Assembly: GCF_900094835.1 (NCBI RefSeq) | Contig: NZ_FMAO01000001.1 | Span: 272,345 to 336,344, forward strand | Source of the DNA: Weissella bombi | GTDB taxonomy: Bacteria > Bacillota > Bacilli > Lactobacillales > Lactobacillaceae | Direction: 5' to 3' | DNA: 64,000 nt | Shown here: positions 46,778 through 57,192 of the stretch, piece after piece | Numbering within the stretch: position 1 is the stretch's first letter | Layout: the number at the start of each line of letters is the position of its first letter | Notes under the pieces: generated by a model | Databases searched by the model: none | Told to the model about the DNA's origin: nothing | The model's input: only the letters and a program-made list of their open reading frames with translations | Program-made: the position numbers and the translations under genes

Positions 46778-47995
46778 TTAATTCTTCTCTTTCTGTGCAT
46801 ATTCAATAGCTGCCTTTAATAGCATCTCTTTTTCATTAGGTACTTGACCCATTACAACTTGATACTCTAAATGAGACAGAATTTTACCAAATAGAGGTCC
46901 TGGAGCCAAATGTAATTCTTTGACTAATTCACCACCATTAATTGCTAATTCTTTTTTATCTTTAATCGGTAGCGCCTGATAACGTGCAGACAATTTATCA
47001 ACGTCAGCGTGCAACTCACTAAGTTCAATCACTGCCAGCGTGGTTGTAATTGCTTTTTTAGTTTGGTACAACTCCCAATCATCGACATCACTAGCTCTTA
47101 GTTTATTCATTAATGTTACAGCTGCTTTAGCAACCTGTACCATATCATTAGGTTGCTTCCAAGCTTTCAAAAAATCACCTGCTGCTTTTGGATTGAATCC
47201 TAATTCAAAAGCTAACAGCGTCCAAGCTTCATTGTCAGTTTTGGGTTGAGCCACTTGCAATAATAGTGCCAACGCAGCCAAATCGCGTTCACCGTTAACT
47301 AACATTGGCATGTAATTATTCAAACCACTTTTAATAAGTTCAACCATACCATAACTTGCCGCACTACCTTGCATTAACTTCGTAAACTCAACATTAATAC
47401 GTTCAACGGCAATATTAGCTAATAAGGGTGCATTATCAGATATCGCAGCCCGTGTATCTTCATCAATCTTAAAATCTAATTGTGCCGCAAAACGAACAGC
47501 ACGCATCATCCGTAGCGCATCTTCATGGAAGCGTTCCTCTGCCTTACCAACCGCCCGTAATACTTTATTATTCAGATCATCAACACCACCAAATAAATCA
47601 ATGATTTCACCCGATTTAGTTAGAGCTAACACATTAACTGTAAAATCACGTCGCTTCAAATCTTCAGATAACGAGCGTACAAAAGTTACCTCATCTGGGC
47701 GTCGAAAATCCGTGTACGTTGATTCTGTTCTAAACGTTGTCGTTTCATACCCGGTACCATGGTCTAAAATCATCACTGTACCGTGTTCAATTCCAGTATC
47801 AACAGTTCGTTTAAAAATTTTTTTAATTTCTTCAGGATAGGCCGAAGTTGCAATATCAACATCATGAATTGGCTTATTTAATAATGTATCTCTTACCGAT
47901 CCACCGACAAAATATGCTTCATACCCAGCAGCTTCGATTGTTTCCAAAATTGGTAACGCATCCCTAAACTCTGTTGGCATTGTACTAATTTTCAT
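46778..47995 (-). CDS. cca: CCA tRNA nucleotidyltransferase
   Basis: A 405-residue class II enzyme that adds the CCA end to tRNAs. The G-loop FVGGSVRD (29-36), catalytic Asp45/Asp47 in HDVDIAT and DLKRRDFTVN are visible; the C-terminal helical domain binds the tRNA. AGGAGG upstream of ATG. First gene of the cca-uup-folA-DUF2929 group; seven bases separate it from uup. Confidence 0.97.
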   Translation of the reverse strand: MKISTMPTEFRDALPILETIEAAGYEAYFVGGSVRDTLLNKPIHDVDIATSAYPEEIKKIFKRTVDTGIEHGTVMILDHGTGYETTTFRTESTYTDFRRPDEVTFVRSLSEDLKRRDFTVNVLALTKSGEIIDLFGGVDDLNNKVLRAVGKAEERFHEDALRMMRAVRFAAQLDFKIDEDTRAAISDNAPLLANIAVERINVEFTKLMQGSAASYGMVELIKSGLNNYMPMLVNGERDLAALALLLQVAQPKTDNEAWTLLAFELGFNPKAAGDFLKAWKQPNDMVQVAKAAVTLMNKLRASDVDDWELYQTKKAITTTLAVIELSELHADVDKLSARYQALPIKDKKELAINGGELVKELHLAPGPLFGKILSHLEYQVVMGQVPNEKEMLLKAAIEYAQKEKN

Positions 47996-48025
47996 ATTTA
48001 GCCTCCTCGATTTTTTACTATAGTT

Positions 48026-48031
48026 AGTATA
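48026..48031 (-). promoter_or_regulatory. Extended -10 promoter of cca
   Basis: Minus strand TGTTATACT gives a TATACT -10 at 48026-48031 with a TGn extension; a -35 box is not clear. Confidence 0.4.
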
Positions 48032-48082
48032 ACAGACAAAGTGGTCTAAAAAGTTATTGACTTTAAATTAATGAATATTCTT

Positions 48083-48913
48083 TTAATTACAATTGCCGTC
48101 AATTAGCATCATTGCTAACTCTAATGCATGCTCTTTAGTATCCACAACTCCCATAAATCCAGTACGATGTATAAATGTAATCCATGGTTTCTCAATCTGT
48201 GGAATAGGTTGCTTTACCTCAAAGCTACCATGACTCACAGGAACTCCCTGAATCATCCAATTACCATCTTTTCTGGGCATGACAACAAAACGTAAATTAT
48301 CAAATTGTTCTGCATAATCTTTCCATGGTCCAGATACAGGTAACAACAATAATTCATCAGTTATAAATGTTGCATTTTCAATAACTTCCTTTTCGGCAAT
48401 TAACTTGGCAACTGTTTTTTGCACCCGGTTTTCTAGAATTCCCTTTGCAAAAGCAACTGCTTTTTTAAAGCTTACCATTTCGTTATCTTCGTCATAAAAA
48501 TCATTAATTGCATCTGAAATTGTAAATGATGGACTTTGATACTCTGAAACACCATTATCCAATGCATCAACACCAATAATGAAACTCTTCTCAACATGCT
48601 TTTTAGTATTAGCAATCATGTCAGAACCCATATCCGGAACAATCTTCTCTAAATATTGTTCAGCAAATGATTGCCAAATCAAACCAAAGGCTGCCATGGG
48701 CACGCCATTTTCATGTTTTCTTTGGTCATCAATGCCATGATGATCAAACTCTCCACCACCCACGTCATAGACAAAATTATGTTCATCGGTTGTTACCTGT
48801 TCTTCACGCGTACGCACAAGTGGCAATTCTGGAAATAAACGTGTCAAAACGACACTAGCAAAAACATCATCTGCATGAAACTTACCATTATGTGTAACTA
48901 ACTGTTGGTACAT
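48083..48913 (-). CDS. MYG1/UPF0160 family protein
   Basis: A 276-residue DHH-like phosphoesterase or nuclease. Signature VTHNGKFHADD (6-16) supplies metal ligands, followed by VGGGEFDHHGI (52-62) and the MAAFGLIW segment; these are the MYG1 family pattern. Eukaryotic MYG1 is an exonuclease; the bacterial member's role is not established. It has its own spacer on both sides; operon partner not apparent. Confidence 0.9.
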   Translation of the reverse strand: MYQQLVTHNGKFHADDVFASVVLTRLFPELPLVRTREEQVTTDEHNFVYDVGGGEFDHHGIDDQRKHENGVPMAAFGLIWQSFAEQYLEKIVPDMGSDMIANTKKHVEKSFIIGVDALDNGVSEYQSPSFTISDAINDFYDEDNEMVSFKKAVAFAKGILENRVQKTVAKLIAEKEVIENATFITDELLLLPVSGPWKDYAEQFDNLRFVVMPRKDGNWMIQGVPVSHGSFEVKQPIPQIEKPWITFIHRTGFMGVVDTKEHALELAMMLIDGNCN

Positions 48914-48973
48914 TTTATTTGGCCTCCAAATTATCTGTAATCTTTACATTCTATTTTACACGTGATTGCTTAA

Positions 48974-49012
48974 TAAAAAAAACGTTGATTTGTTCAAAAC
49001 AAATCAACGTTA
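48974..49012 (-). terminator. Terminator after glmS
   Basis: Perfect stem AACGTTGATTTGTT / AACAAATCAACGTT with eight T residues on the minus strand; ten bases past the glmS stop. Confidence 0.92.
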
Positions 49013-49021
49013 ATATGTGAC

Positions 49022-50842
49022 TTATTGTACTGTAACTGACTTTGCCAAGTTACGAGGATGATCAACATCCAAGCCACGACCAAGTGATGTGTAGTAAGCC
49101 AACAATTGCGCTGGTACAACACTTACCAATGGTGTCAATAATTCATTAATATCAGGTAAGATGAGATCATCTTCAGGTTTAGCAATTGACTTTGTTACAA
49201 TCGTAAACGTCTTTGAACCACGAGCTTCAGTCTCAGCCAAATTACCACGTACCAAACCAGCCAAACTTGGTTGCGTCATAATGGCAATCACTGGCGTATC
49301 CTTTTCAATTAAAGCTAAAGTTCCGTGCTTCAATTCACCTGCAGCAAATCCTTCTGTTTGGACATATGAAACTTCTTTTAGCTTCAAAGCATCTTCTAGA
49401 ACAACGGCTGAATCTACACCACGGCCGATATAGAAAGCATTTGGTGATGGCACTAGCATGTCATTAGCAACCTTTTGCAACGCATCCTTATTATCAATAA
49501 TACCTTGGATTGCAATGGCAATTTTTGAAAGTTCTTGTTCCAAATCAAGATCCAATTGTTCACGATCAGCTAAAGCATATGCCAAAATAGCTTGCAACGT
49601 AATCTGTGCGATATAAGCTTTTGTTGAAGCTACCGCGATTTCAGGACCAGCAATCAATGGTAATGCATAGGTTGCTTCGCGCCACAAAGTTGATTTCTCA
49701 ACATTAGTTAGGGTTAATGATTTGTAACCTAGTTCATTAATGTTTTGTAACACTTCGCGTGAATCAGCCGTCTCACCTGATTGTGATAGGAAAATAAAGA
49801 ATGGCTTTTCTGATAACAATGGTTGATCATGTGCAAATTCTGATGATACGTGAACTTCGGTTGGAATACCTGCCCAACGTTCAAACATCCGTGCACCGAC
49901 TAAACCAGCATTATATGATGTACCCGCAGCTACGATGTACAAACGATCAGCGGCTTTAATATCCTTAATAATACCTTCACCAATTTGTGGCTCTTTATTT
50001 TGTGGTAAATAACGTGTAATTAAATTACGCAAAACAATCGGTTGCTCATCAATCTCTTTTAACATATAAAATGGGTACGTACCCTTATCAGTTTCTGTTG
50101 CATCAATATCTAAGTGGAATGCATCACGTGTAATGGCTGCGCCATTTTCATCAAACAATTGCACCTCATCCGGGTCAACAATTGCAATTTCACCATCATG
50201 TAACTCAATAAAGTCATGTGTCTGGTCTAACATAGCAACAGCATCAGATGTCACCACGTTAAAGTCCTTACCAACGCCAATTAGCAATGGTGACTTTTGC
50301 TTAGCCACATACATACGCTCTGGTTCTTCACGATCCATCAACAAGAAACCATAGGCTGAATTAGCATCCATCAATGAAATTAGCTTCTTAAGTGCGTCCA
50401 CCGTAGTAGACCCTTCCTTAACAAACTTATCAATCATTTGAACAGCCACTTCAGTATCAGTATCTGATTCAAAATGTACGTCTGTTAAGTAGGTTTGCTT
50501 TAACTCTGCATAGTTCTCAATCACACCATTGTGAACTAAGTAAAAGCGACCATCACTTGACATATGTGGATGAGCATTTGCAACGGAAGGCACACCATGT
50601 GTTGCCCAACGCGTATGTGCAATACCTGCAGTTCCTTTAACGTCCTTTGATGCCACCAATTTCGCCAATTCTGACACACGACCGTTTTCTTTAACCAATT
50701 GATCAGTTCCGTCTGCTTCATCAGCAACATATAATCCAGCAGAATCATAGCCACGATACTCTAATTTTTGTAGCCCCTTTAACAAAACAGGTGCTGATTG
50801 ATAATTATTACTACCAGTAAATCCAACGATTCCACAAAACAT
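49022..50842 (-). CDS. glmS: Glutamine-fructose-6-phosphate aminotransferase
   Basis: A 606-residue enzyme that makes glucosamine-6-phosphate from fructose-6-phosphate and glutamine, the first step of cell-wall amino sugars. N-terminal Ntn glutaminase domain (LEYRGYDSAGLYV; AHTRWATHG), two SIS domains (about 280-600; SQSGETADSREVL, STKAYIAQ) and the C-terminal DHPRNLAKSVTVQ. The N terminus reads MFCGIVGFTG: the nucleophilic Cys is residue 3, with an extra Phe after Met, whereas GlmS normally reads MCGIVG so that Met removal exposes Cys. AAGGAG precedes this ATG and no other start is possible. Driven by a strong promoter; no glmS ribozyme was seen. Confidence 0.95.
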   Translation of the reverse strand: MFCGIVGFTGSNNYQSAPVLLKGLQKLEYRGYDSAGLYVADEADGTDQLVKENGRVSELAKLVASKDVKGTAGIAHTRWATHGVPSVANAHPHMSSDGRFYLVHNGVIENYAELKQTYLTDVHFESDTDTEVAVQMIDKFVKEGSTTVDALKKLISLMDANSAYGFLLMDREEPERMYVAKQKSPLLIGVGKDFNVVTSDAVAMLDQTHDFIELHDGEIAIVDPDEVQLFDENGAAITRDAFHLDIDATETDKGTYPFYMLKEIDEQPIVLRNLITRYLPQNKEPQIGEGIIKDIKAADRLYIVAAGTSYNAGLVGARMFERWAGIPTEVHVSSEFAHDQPLLSEKPFFIFLSQSGETADSREVLQNINELGYKSLTLTNVEKSTLWREATYALPLIAGPEIAVASTKAYIAQITLQAILAYALADREQLDLDLEQELSKIAIAIQGIIDNKDALQKVANDMLVPSPNAFYIGRGVDSAVVLEDALKLKEVSYVQTEGFAAGELKHGTLALIEKDTPVIAIMTQPSLAGLVRGNLAETEARGSKTFTIVTKSIAKPEDDLILPDINELLTPLVSVVPAQLLAYYTSLGRGLDVDHPRNLAKSVTVQ

Positions 50843-50934
50843 AATTTTCTCCTTAGCAACTTAAATCCAATTGATTCATCAAATGGTATAGTCTTTTATA
50901 GACTGTTAATTTTTATTTTTATATCACAAAGACT

Positions 50935-50963
50935 ATTATCACGCGCCAATGTTTAATGGTCAA
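50935..50963 (-). promoter_or_regulatory. Promoter of glmS
   Basis: Minus strand TTGACC (50958-50963), spacer of 17 bases, GATAAT (50935-50940). Near-consensus sigma-A, about 93 bases before the start codon. Confidence 0.75.
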
Positions 50964-51057
50964 TAATTTTTTCGAACTAAATAATCATTTTGGTATAAAT
51001 TGGTATAGTTTATTAGCTGCATAACCCACCTAGCACTAAAGGCACTTTTATTCAAAT

Positions 51058-51088
51058 AAAAAAGAGTTAGCCCTAATAGAACTAACTC
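51058..51088 (-). terminator. Terminator after the 37-residue gene
   Basis: Stem GAGTTAG / CTAACTC with an eleven-base loop and T-run on the minus strand. Confidence 0.8.
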
Positions 51089-51143
51089 CAGAAATATTAA
51101 CTTTCGGTGACCAAAAGTGATCAAACCTTTATCTAATCATCGC

Positions 51144-51257
51144 TTAACTGCGAGCATTTGAATGCTTACAATCGTTGTGGCGGCGCTTAACATCCATGCT
51201 TTTATATGCACGAACAGCGCGATCAACTTTCTTGTTCAACATATTCATTCCAAACAT
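51144..51257 (-). CDS. Small basic protein, 37 residues
   Basis: A short frame ATG 51257 to TAA 51144-51146 with AGGGGG seven bases upstream. The peptide MFGMNMLNKKVDRAVRAYKS ends RRHNDCKHSNARS; it is very basic with a His/Cys-containing tail. A terminator follows and a spacer precedes it, so it is a single unit. No family is recognised. The strong ribosome site makes translation likely, but its function is unknown. Confidence 0.5.
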   Translation of the reverse strand: MFGMNMLNKKVDRAVRAYKSMDVKRRHNDCKHSNARS

Positions 51258-51367
51258 AAGATTGCCCCCTTTTATAAATTTATTCAGAATGTAAAGAATT
51301 GCTTTACATTCCTGTAATATTTAACCGTTGATTCATACTAACGCACTTACCTTAAAATGTCAATAAA

Positions 51368-52555
51368 TTATATATTAATTTCACCGTGCAGGTCATAATC
51401 TAGGCCTTTTTCTTCAACAGCTTCATCAACACGCAATGGTGTTATCAACGCAATAACTTTTGTAATAATAATTGTCATTACTGCAGCTAACACAATGGTT
51501 ACAACAATTGCACCGACCTGTGTCCCCATTAATTGCCAACTTACTGATTGACCGGCTAATGCTTTTGATGCAAATAAACCAGTTAAGATACCACCCATAA
51601 CACCACCAACACCGTGTAGTCCAAATGCATCAAGCGTATCATCGTAACCCAAGCGATTCTTTAGAACATTTGTTGCAAAGTAAGCACCAATTGCAACGAT
51701 AATACCTGTTCCCATCGCACCAGCAGGCTGTACAAATCCTGCACCAGGCGTGATTGCGACTAAACCAGCAACTCCACCTGACATTGCTCCTGAAACACGT
51801 ACACGTTTGAAAATAACCATATCCATGATTACCCACGTCAACATTGCAAAAGCAGCAGCAATACTTGTGTTTGTAAAGGCAACTATAGCGATACCATCTG
51901 CAGCAAGTGCAGACCCGGCATTAAAACCAAACCAACCGAACCATAATAAGCCACCACCCACAACAGTTGCAATTAGATTTGTTTCATTTAGAAATTGTAC
52001 CTTACGTCTTTTACCAATTAATAATGCTAATACCAATCCTGAAACACCTGAAGAAATATGAACCACATCACCACCAGCAAAGTCTAGTGCACCGTGTGCA
52101 GCTATAATACCATCCCCCCAAACCATATGAGCAAGTGGAATGTATACCAACAGCATCCAAGCAAATAAGAACAAAATAAAAGCTTTAAAATTCATACGAC
52201 CGACTACTGATCCAGCAATAATAGACATTGTAATCATAGGAAACATACCTTGGAATAAGGCAAACAAGCCATCCGGGATACTCAATCCTCTTGTACTCTT
52301 GGTCATTGAAACGTTATGCAAAAAAGCAGCATCTAAATTACCAATAACTGGTCCTGAACCACTAAATGTCAACGAATACCCAACTGTAAACCATACAACG
52401 CCACCAACTGCCACTGCAATCATAACCATTGCCAATGTGTTAACAGTCGTTTTGGTCTGTGACAATCCACCATAAAACAATGCCAATCCTGGGACCATCA
52501 ACCAAACCAGCCCTGCACTAATCAATATCCACGCTATATCTGCTCCACTCATCAT
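51368..52555 (-). CDS. amt: Ammonium transporter Amt
   Basis: A 395-residue, eleven-helix transporter for ammonium. The family motifs GLALFYGGLSQTK (about 23-35), FAGGDVVHISSGVSGLVLAL (about 158-177) containing the twin-His region, and GFVQPAGAMGTGI near 265 are present, with GLHGVGGVMGGILTGLFA toward the end. No glnK gene lies beside it. A perfect GlnR box lies upstream. AGGTG precedes ATG. Confidence 0.96.
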   Translation of the reverse strand: MMSGADIAWILISAGLVWLMVPGLALFYGGLSQTKTTVNTLAMVMIAVAVGGVVWFTVGYSLTFSGSGPVIGNLDAAFLHNVSMTKSTRGLSIPDGLFALFQGMFPMITMSIIAGSVVGRMNFKAFILFLFAWMLLVYIPLAHMVWGDGIIAAHGALDFAGGDVVHISSGVSGLVLALLIGKRRKVQFLNETNLIATVVGGGLLWFGWFGFNAGSALAADGIAIVAFTNTSIAAAFAMLTWVIMDMVIFKRVRVSGAMSGGVAGLVAITPGAGFVQPAGAMGTGIIVAIGAYFATNVLKNRLGYDDTLDAFGLHGVGGVMGGILTGLFASKALAGQSVSWQLMGTQVGAIVVTIVLAAVMTIIITKVIALITPLRVDEAVEEKGLDYDLHGEINI

Positions 52556-52592
52556 TCACACCTACGCTTTCTTCCTCAAATAACTTAACACC

Positions 52593-52623
52593 AGTATAAG
52601 CACATGCATTAAAAACGTAACAA
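52593..52623 (-). promoter_or_regulatory. Promoter of amt
   Basis: Minus strand TTGTTA (52618-52623) and TATACT (52593-52598); the 19-base spacer is longer than the optimum, compatible with regulation. Confidence 0.5.
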
Positions 52624-52627
52624 AATA

Positions 52628-52644
52628 TGTCAGCAATAGTGACA
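52628..52644 (-). promoter_or_regulatory. GlnR/TnrA-type operator before amt
   Basis: TGTCA, a seven-base spacer, TGACA: an exact match to the TGTNA-N7-TNACA consensus, symmetric on both strands. It lies just upstream of the -35 box, a site where GlnR-type proteins control nitrogen genes in Firmicutes. Confidence 0.8.
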
Positions 52645-52688
52645 TGTAGTGGTATAGACTAATCATTGATTTAACCTTAATTACTACA

Positions 52689-52726
52689 AAAAACCGAAGG
52701 TATCCACAATAGATACCTTCGGTAAA
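52689..52726 (-). terminator. Terminator after the LCP gene
   Basis: Perfect stem ACCGAAGGTATC / GATACCTTCGGT followed by T-run on the minus strand; about 18 bases beyond the stop. Confidence 0.92.
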
Positions 52727-52743
52727 ATCATAAATATTTTAAA

Positions 52744-53856
52744 TTAATTTGTAGGAACACCAATTGAGTTCATTGTTGCGGTAGATACATCACCACCATA
52801 CAATGGTCCTGCTTGAGCTGGCTTTAGTCCCAATGACTTACGCAAAACATTAGTAGCACGTTGTTGCTCATCACTTGAAACAACCTCAGTTGATCCTGAA
52901 GACAAACTGTAACCATCACCTTGAATGTGATCATTTTTAACACTACCAGCTGCTCCGGCATACTTACGAGCAAGCGTAATCATATCACCATATGTCAAAT
53001 CTGTTTGTGTTGAAGAAGAAATTGAATTTAAGAATCCTGAATCCAATAATTTCGTTGGGTTATTTTCAGCGGCCTTAATAATTCCTTGCAACACTAGACG
53101 TTGACGATTCTGACGACCATAGTCACCCTTTGGATCATCATAACGCATACGTGAAAATGCTAAGGCAGCCTCACCAGTCATACTTGTATAAGTTTTACCG
53201 TTATGTGAGTAAGTACTTGAACCCTTAGTAAAGCTATATAAGTTACCACCAGTTGCATGCGCCGTATCAGGGTTGAAATCAAATGTTAGTGGTGAATTTA
53301 CCTTAATACCACCAACCTTATCAACAACCTTTTCCATACCACCCATGTTAACCAACGCATAATAATCAATTGGCACGTTTAACCACTTTTGGACTGTTTT
53401 AATAGTTGATTCAGCTGATCCATATGAGTAGGCAGCGTTAATTTTTTGTGGGAATGTATCTTCATGCCCAACAATCGAAACTAATGTGTCACGAGGAATT
53501 GACATGATCGTCGTCTTATCCTTTTTAGGATTAATTGTTACTAACATGATTGAATCAGTACGTCCCTTATAGTGACGATTTAATTCACCAGTATCAGTTC
53601 CCAATAACAAAATTGAGACTGGTCGACCAGATTTAATAACACTTGAAACGTCACGCGCCTTCTTCATCGTAGGTTCTACGTATGACTTATCAATTGCTCC
53701 CTTAGTTTGCATGTAAGCATATCCAAACAAACCAGCAACAACCAAAATTATTACCAACAATAAACTTAAAATAGTATTACGTACCTTATGTGATTTTTTA
53801 GGACCCTTATGCTTATCACCACGGTTACTACGTGATACTTGTTGCTCGTCATTCAT
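52744..53856 (-). CDS. LytR-CpsA-Psr family cell-wall ligase
   Basis: A 370-residue membrane-anchored phosphotransferase of the LCP family, which attaches wall teichoic acid or capsule polymers to peptidoglycan. A basic N terminus is followed by one membrane helix (about 28-50). The LCP domain begins near 82 with SILLLGTDTGE; RTDSIMLVTINP and MSIPRDTLVSI carry active-site Asp and Arg residues, and later YGRQNRQRLV the Arg contacts. The C-terminal 60 residues are outside the core domain. Single gene with its own terminator. Confidence 0.95.
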   Translation of the reverse strand: MNDEQQVSRSNRGDKHKGPKKSHKVRNTILSLLLVIILVVAGLFGYAYMQTKGAIDKSYVEPTMKKARDVSSVIKSGRPVSILLLGTDTGELNRHYKGRTDSIMLVTINPKKDKTTIMSIPRDTLVSIVGHEDTFPQKINAAYSYGSAESTIKTVQKWLNVPIDYYALVNMGGMEKVVDKVGGIKVNSPLTFDFNPDTAHATGGNLYSFTKGSSTYSHNGKTYTSMTGEAALAFSRMRYDDPKGDYGRQNRQRLVLQGIIKAAENNPTKLLDSGFLNSISSSTQTDLTYGDMITLARKYAGAAGSVKNDHIQGDGYSLSSGSTEVVSSDEQQRATNVLRKSLGLKPAQAGPLYGGDVSTATMNSIGVPTN

Positions 53857-53993
53857 GAGCTTTTCCTCCTATATAATGATTACCATACCTTTTTATGCCA
53901 TTAAAAATAAACGTAATAAAACGCACGATAATTAATACCTATAGAACATTATACACAAATAAGTTCATAAATAATTGCTAAACTTGTGAAAAT

Positions 53994-54035
53994 AAAAAAA
54001 GAATTGCGAACTTTAAACGTTCGCAATTCTTTTTG
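53994..54035 (-). terminator. Terminator after frr
   Basis: Stem AAAGAATTGCGAAC / GTTCGCAATTCTTT with T-run, 17 bases beyond the frr stop. Confidence 0.9.
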
Positions 54036-54051
54036 AAAATATTTAACCAAA

Positions 54052-54609
54052 TTAAATGGTTAATAATTCTTTTTCTTTTTCAGCACCGATTGCATCAATA
54101 TTCTTAATTGCAGCATCCGTTGCTTTTTGAATATCATCTTCAACATCGTGCGCTTCATCTTCAGACAAGTCACTGTTCTTTAAAGCCTTTTTAGCTTCGT
54201 CCATCGCATCACGACGAACGTTACGAACAGCAACTTTAGCGTTTTCTAATTCACCCTTAACTTCTTTAGCCAAATCTTTACGTGTCTCTTCTGTTAATGC
54301 TGGAATAACCAAACGAATAACTGAGCCATCATTAGCTGGTGTTAAGCCTAAATCAGATGCAAAAATAGCCTGTTCAATACCTTTAAGTGCTGACTTATCA
54401 AAAGGTGTAATCAATAGCACACGTGCTTCTGGCACAGTGACTGATGCCAATTGATTCAAAGGTGTTTGTGCACCATAGTATTCTGCAGTAATATTACGCA
54501 AAATTGATGGGTTTGCAACACCCGCACGAATATTTCCCAATTCACGCTTTAAAGCATCACCTGCTTTACTCATACGCGTTTTTGCTGATTCAACAATTGC
54601 ATTGGCCAT
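54052..54609 (-). CDS. frr: Ribosome recycling factor
   Basis: A 185-residue factor that splits post-termination ribosomes with EF-G. The signature [20 protein letters not shown]-like segment (about 18-36) and the C-terminal [10 protein letters not shown] identify it. It begins four bases after pyrH, with which it is cotranscribed as in most Firmicutes. Confidence 0.98.
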   Translation of the reverse strand: MANAIVESAKTRMSKAGDALKRELGNIRAGVANPSILRNITAEYYGAQTPLNQLASVTVPEARVLLITPFDKSALKGIEQAIFASDLGLTPANDGSVIRLVIPALTEETRKDLAKEVKGELENAKVAVRNVRRDAMDEAKKALKNSDLSEDEAHDVEDDIQKATDAAIKNIDAIGAEKEKELLTI

Positions 54610-54613
54610 AATA

Positions 54614-55339
<726 letters not shown>

Positions 55340-55357
55340 TTAATCGCCTCGGCCTTC

Positions 55358-56239
55358 TTATTCGCCCATTTGTGCTGCAACTTCAGCAGCGAAATCGTTT
55401 TCAGCCTTTTCGATTCCTTCACCCACTTCGTAACGAACGAATGAAACAACCTTGCTGTCATTGCTTTCAACATACTTTGCAACAGTTTCCTTACCATCAC
55501 CCTTAACGAATGGTTGGTCAACCAATGCAATTTCAGCCAAGAACTTGTGCAAACGTCCTTCAACCATCTTTTCCTTGATGTTGTCAGGCTTACCTGCTAA
55601 GTCTTCTGACTTCAATTGAACTTCCTTTTCGTGATCCAACACTTCAGCTGGTACTTCTTCAGCAGAAACATACTTAGGTGCAATAGCTGCAACGTGCATT
55701 GCAACATCCTTTGCAACAGTTTCATCAGAACCGTCCAACAAAACAAGTGATGAAATACGACCACCCATGTGTGAGTAAGTTCCAAATACTTGTCCTTCTG
55801 CCTTTTCAACAACTGCAAAACGACGTAGTGTAATCTTCTCACCAGTAATTTGTGTTGTGTGAACAATCATATCGTTCAAAGTTTCATCTTCAGATACTTT
55901 CAATGCCAAAGCTTCTTCAACGTTAGCTGGTGCAAATTCAATAATTGCATTAGCAACAGCATGTAGCAATTCGTTAAATTCTGCGTTACCAGCAACGAAA
56001 TCAGTTTGTGAATTCAATTCGATGATAGCAGCTTTGTTATCCTTTGAAGCAACGTAAGTCATTCCTTCAGCGGCAACAGCATCAGCCTTCTTAGCGGCTT
56101 TTGCCATTCCCTTTTCACGCAAAGCATCAATTGCCTTGTCCATATCACCTTCAGTTTGAACCAATGCCTTCTTGGCATCCATCATACCAACACCGGTCTT
56201 CTCACGTAACTCTTTAACTTGTGAAGCAGTAATAGCCAT
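55358..56239 (-). CDS. tsf: Elongation factor Ts
   Basis: A 293-residue guanine nucleotide exchange factor for EF-Tu. The N-terminal [20 protein letters not shown] (about 8-27) and [12 protein letters not shown] (about 76-87) motifs are typical. A hairpin terminator lies between it and rpsB, so tsf transcription depends on read-through or its own promoter. AAGGAGACC precedes ATG. Confidence 0.98.
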   Translation of the reverse strand: MAITASQVKELREKTGVGMMDAKKALVQTEGDMDKAIDALREKGMAKAAKKADAVAAEGMTYVASKDNKAAIIELNSQTDFVAGNAEFNELLHAVANAIIEFAPANVEEALALKVSEDETLNDMIVHTTQITGEKITLRRFAVVEKAEGQVFGTYSHMGGRISSLVLLDGSDETVAKDVAMHVAAIAPKYVSAEEVPAEVLDHEKEVQLKSEDLAGKPDNIKEKMVEGRLHKFLAEIALVDQPFVKGDGKETVAKYVESNDSKVVSFVRYEVGEGIEKAENDFAAEVAAQMGE

Positions 56240-56359
56240 TTTTATGGTCTCCTTGTATATGCTAAATCTTATCTAACCCAGTATACACGAAAATAAACTG
56301 TTTTTCTATATACTTAGCTAGATATCTAATACCATTTTACATGAGTTTTGCTCATAGCG

Positions 56360-56398
56360 CAAAAAAAGCTTACGCCCAATTAGGCATAAGCTTTTTTA
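56360..56398 (-). terminator. Terminator between rpsB and tsf
   Basis: Stem AAAAAAGCTTATGCC / GGCGTAAGCTTTTTTT (one mismatch) with T-run on the minus strand; it would attenuate transcription into tsf. Confidence 0.85.
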
Positions 56399-56415
56399 TA
56401 TCTTGCAAAGTAGAA

Positions 56416-57192
56416 TTAGTTCTTCTTACCTTCAACAAGATCAGTCAATTCTTCGATTGAAGCTGGCTTGTCACCTTCGGCAGCAAAATCAGCTTCTTCA
56501 ACAGAATCTTCACCTTGGTTACCTTCAATAATAGCATCAGCCATCTTTGAAGTAATCAAACGTACGGCACGGATTGCATCATCGTTTGATGGAATCTTAA
56601 CGTCAATTTGATCAGGGTCAGCATTAGTGTCAACCATAGCCACGATAGGAATGTTCAACTTGTGTGCTTCTTGCACAGCCAATTGTTCCTTGTGAGGATC
56701 AACGATGAACATCAAATCAGGGATCTTAGGCATATCTGCGATACCACCCAAGAACTTGTCCAACTTTTCACGTTGCTTGATTAACAATGAAACTTCCTTC
56801 TTTGGCAAACGGTCAAAAGTACCGTCTTCTTCCATTGCGCGCAATTCCTTTAGACGAGCAATACGTGCTTGGATAGTCTTCCAGTTAGTCAAAGTTCCAC
56901 CTAACCAACGGTGGTTAACGTAGAACATGTTTGCACGAGTTGCTTCTTCAGCAATTGAATCTTGTGCTTGCTTCTTAGTACCAACGAACAATACCGTTGC
57001 ACCATCAGCAGCTGCATCACGAACATAGTTGTATGCTTGATCAACCAACTTAACTGTTTTTTGCAAATCGATAATGTAAATGCCGTTACGTTCCGTAAAG
57101 ATGTAATCTGACATCTTTGGGTTCCAACGACGAGTTTGGTGTCCGAAGTGTACACCAGCTTCAAGTAATTGCTTCATTGAGATTACTGACAT
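56416..57192 (-). CDS. rpsB: 30S ribosomal protein S2
   Basis: A 258-residue S2 of the 30S subunit. [20 protein letters not shown] and [16 protein letters not shown] followed by [16 protein letters not shown] are diagnostic. Start is ATG 57192, nine bases after GGAGG; a longer in-frame extension (to 57261) runs into the leader RNA and is not coding. It is followed by a terminator before tsf. Confidence 0.98.
   Translation of the reverse strand: MSVISMKQLLEAGVHFGHQTRRWNPKMSDYIFTERNGIYIIDLQKTVKLVDQAYNYVRDAAADGATVLFVGTKKQAQDSIAEEATRANMFYVNHRWLGGTLTNWKTIQARIARLKELRAMEEDGTFDRLPKKEVSLLIKQREKLDKFLGGIADMPKIPDLMFIVDPHKEQLAVQEAHKLNIPIVAMVDTNADPDQIDVKIPSNDDAIRAVRLITSKMADAIIEGNQGEDSVEEADFAAEGDKPASIEELTDLVEGKKN

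Larger units (their letters stand above)
50843..51143 (-). other. glmS leader and promoter, plus terminator of upstream small gene
   Basis: This 301-base gene-free stretch holds the glmS promoter, a short leader containing a hairpin AGTCT / AGACT (50890-50904), a stretch of AT-rich bases, and the terminator of the 37-residue gene at the far end. No ribozyme, riboswitch or tRNA was recognised. Confidence 0.6.

Noticed and set aside
50843-50934. glmS ribozyme
   Set aside because: The leader has none of the conserved glmS ribozyme core blocks; only a small hairpin and AT-rich bases.
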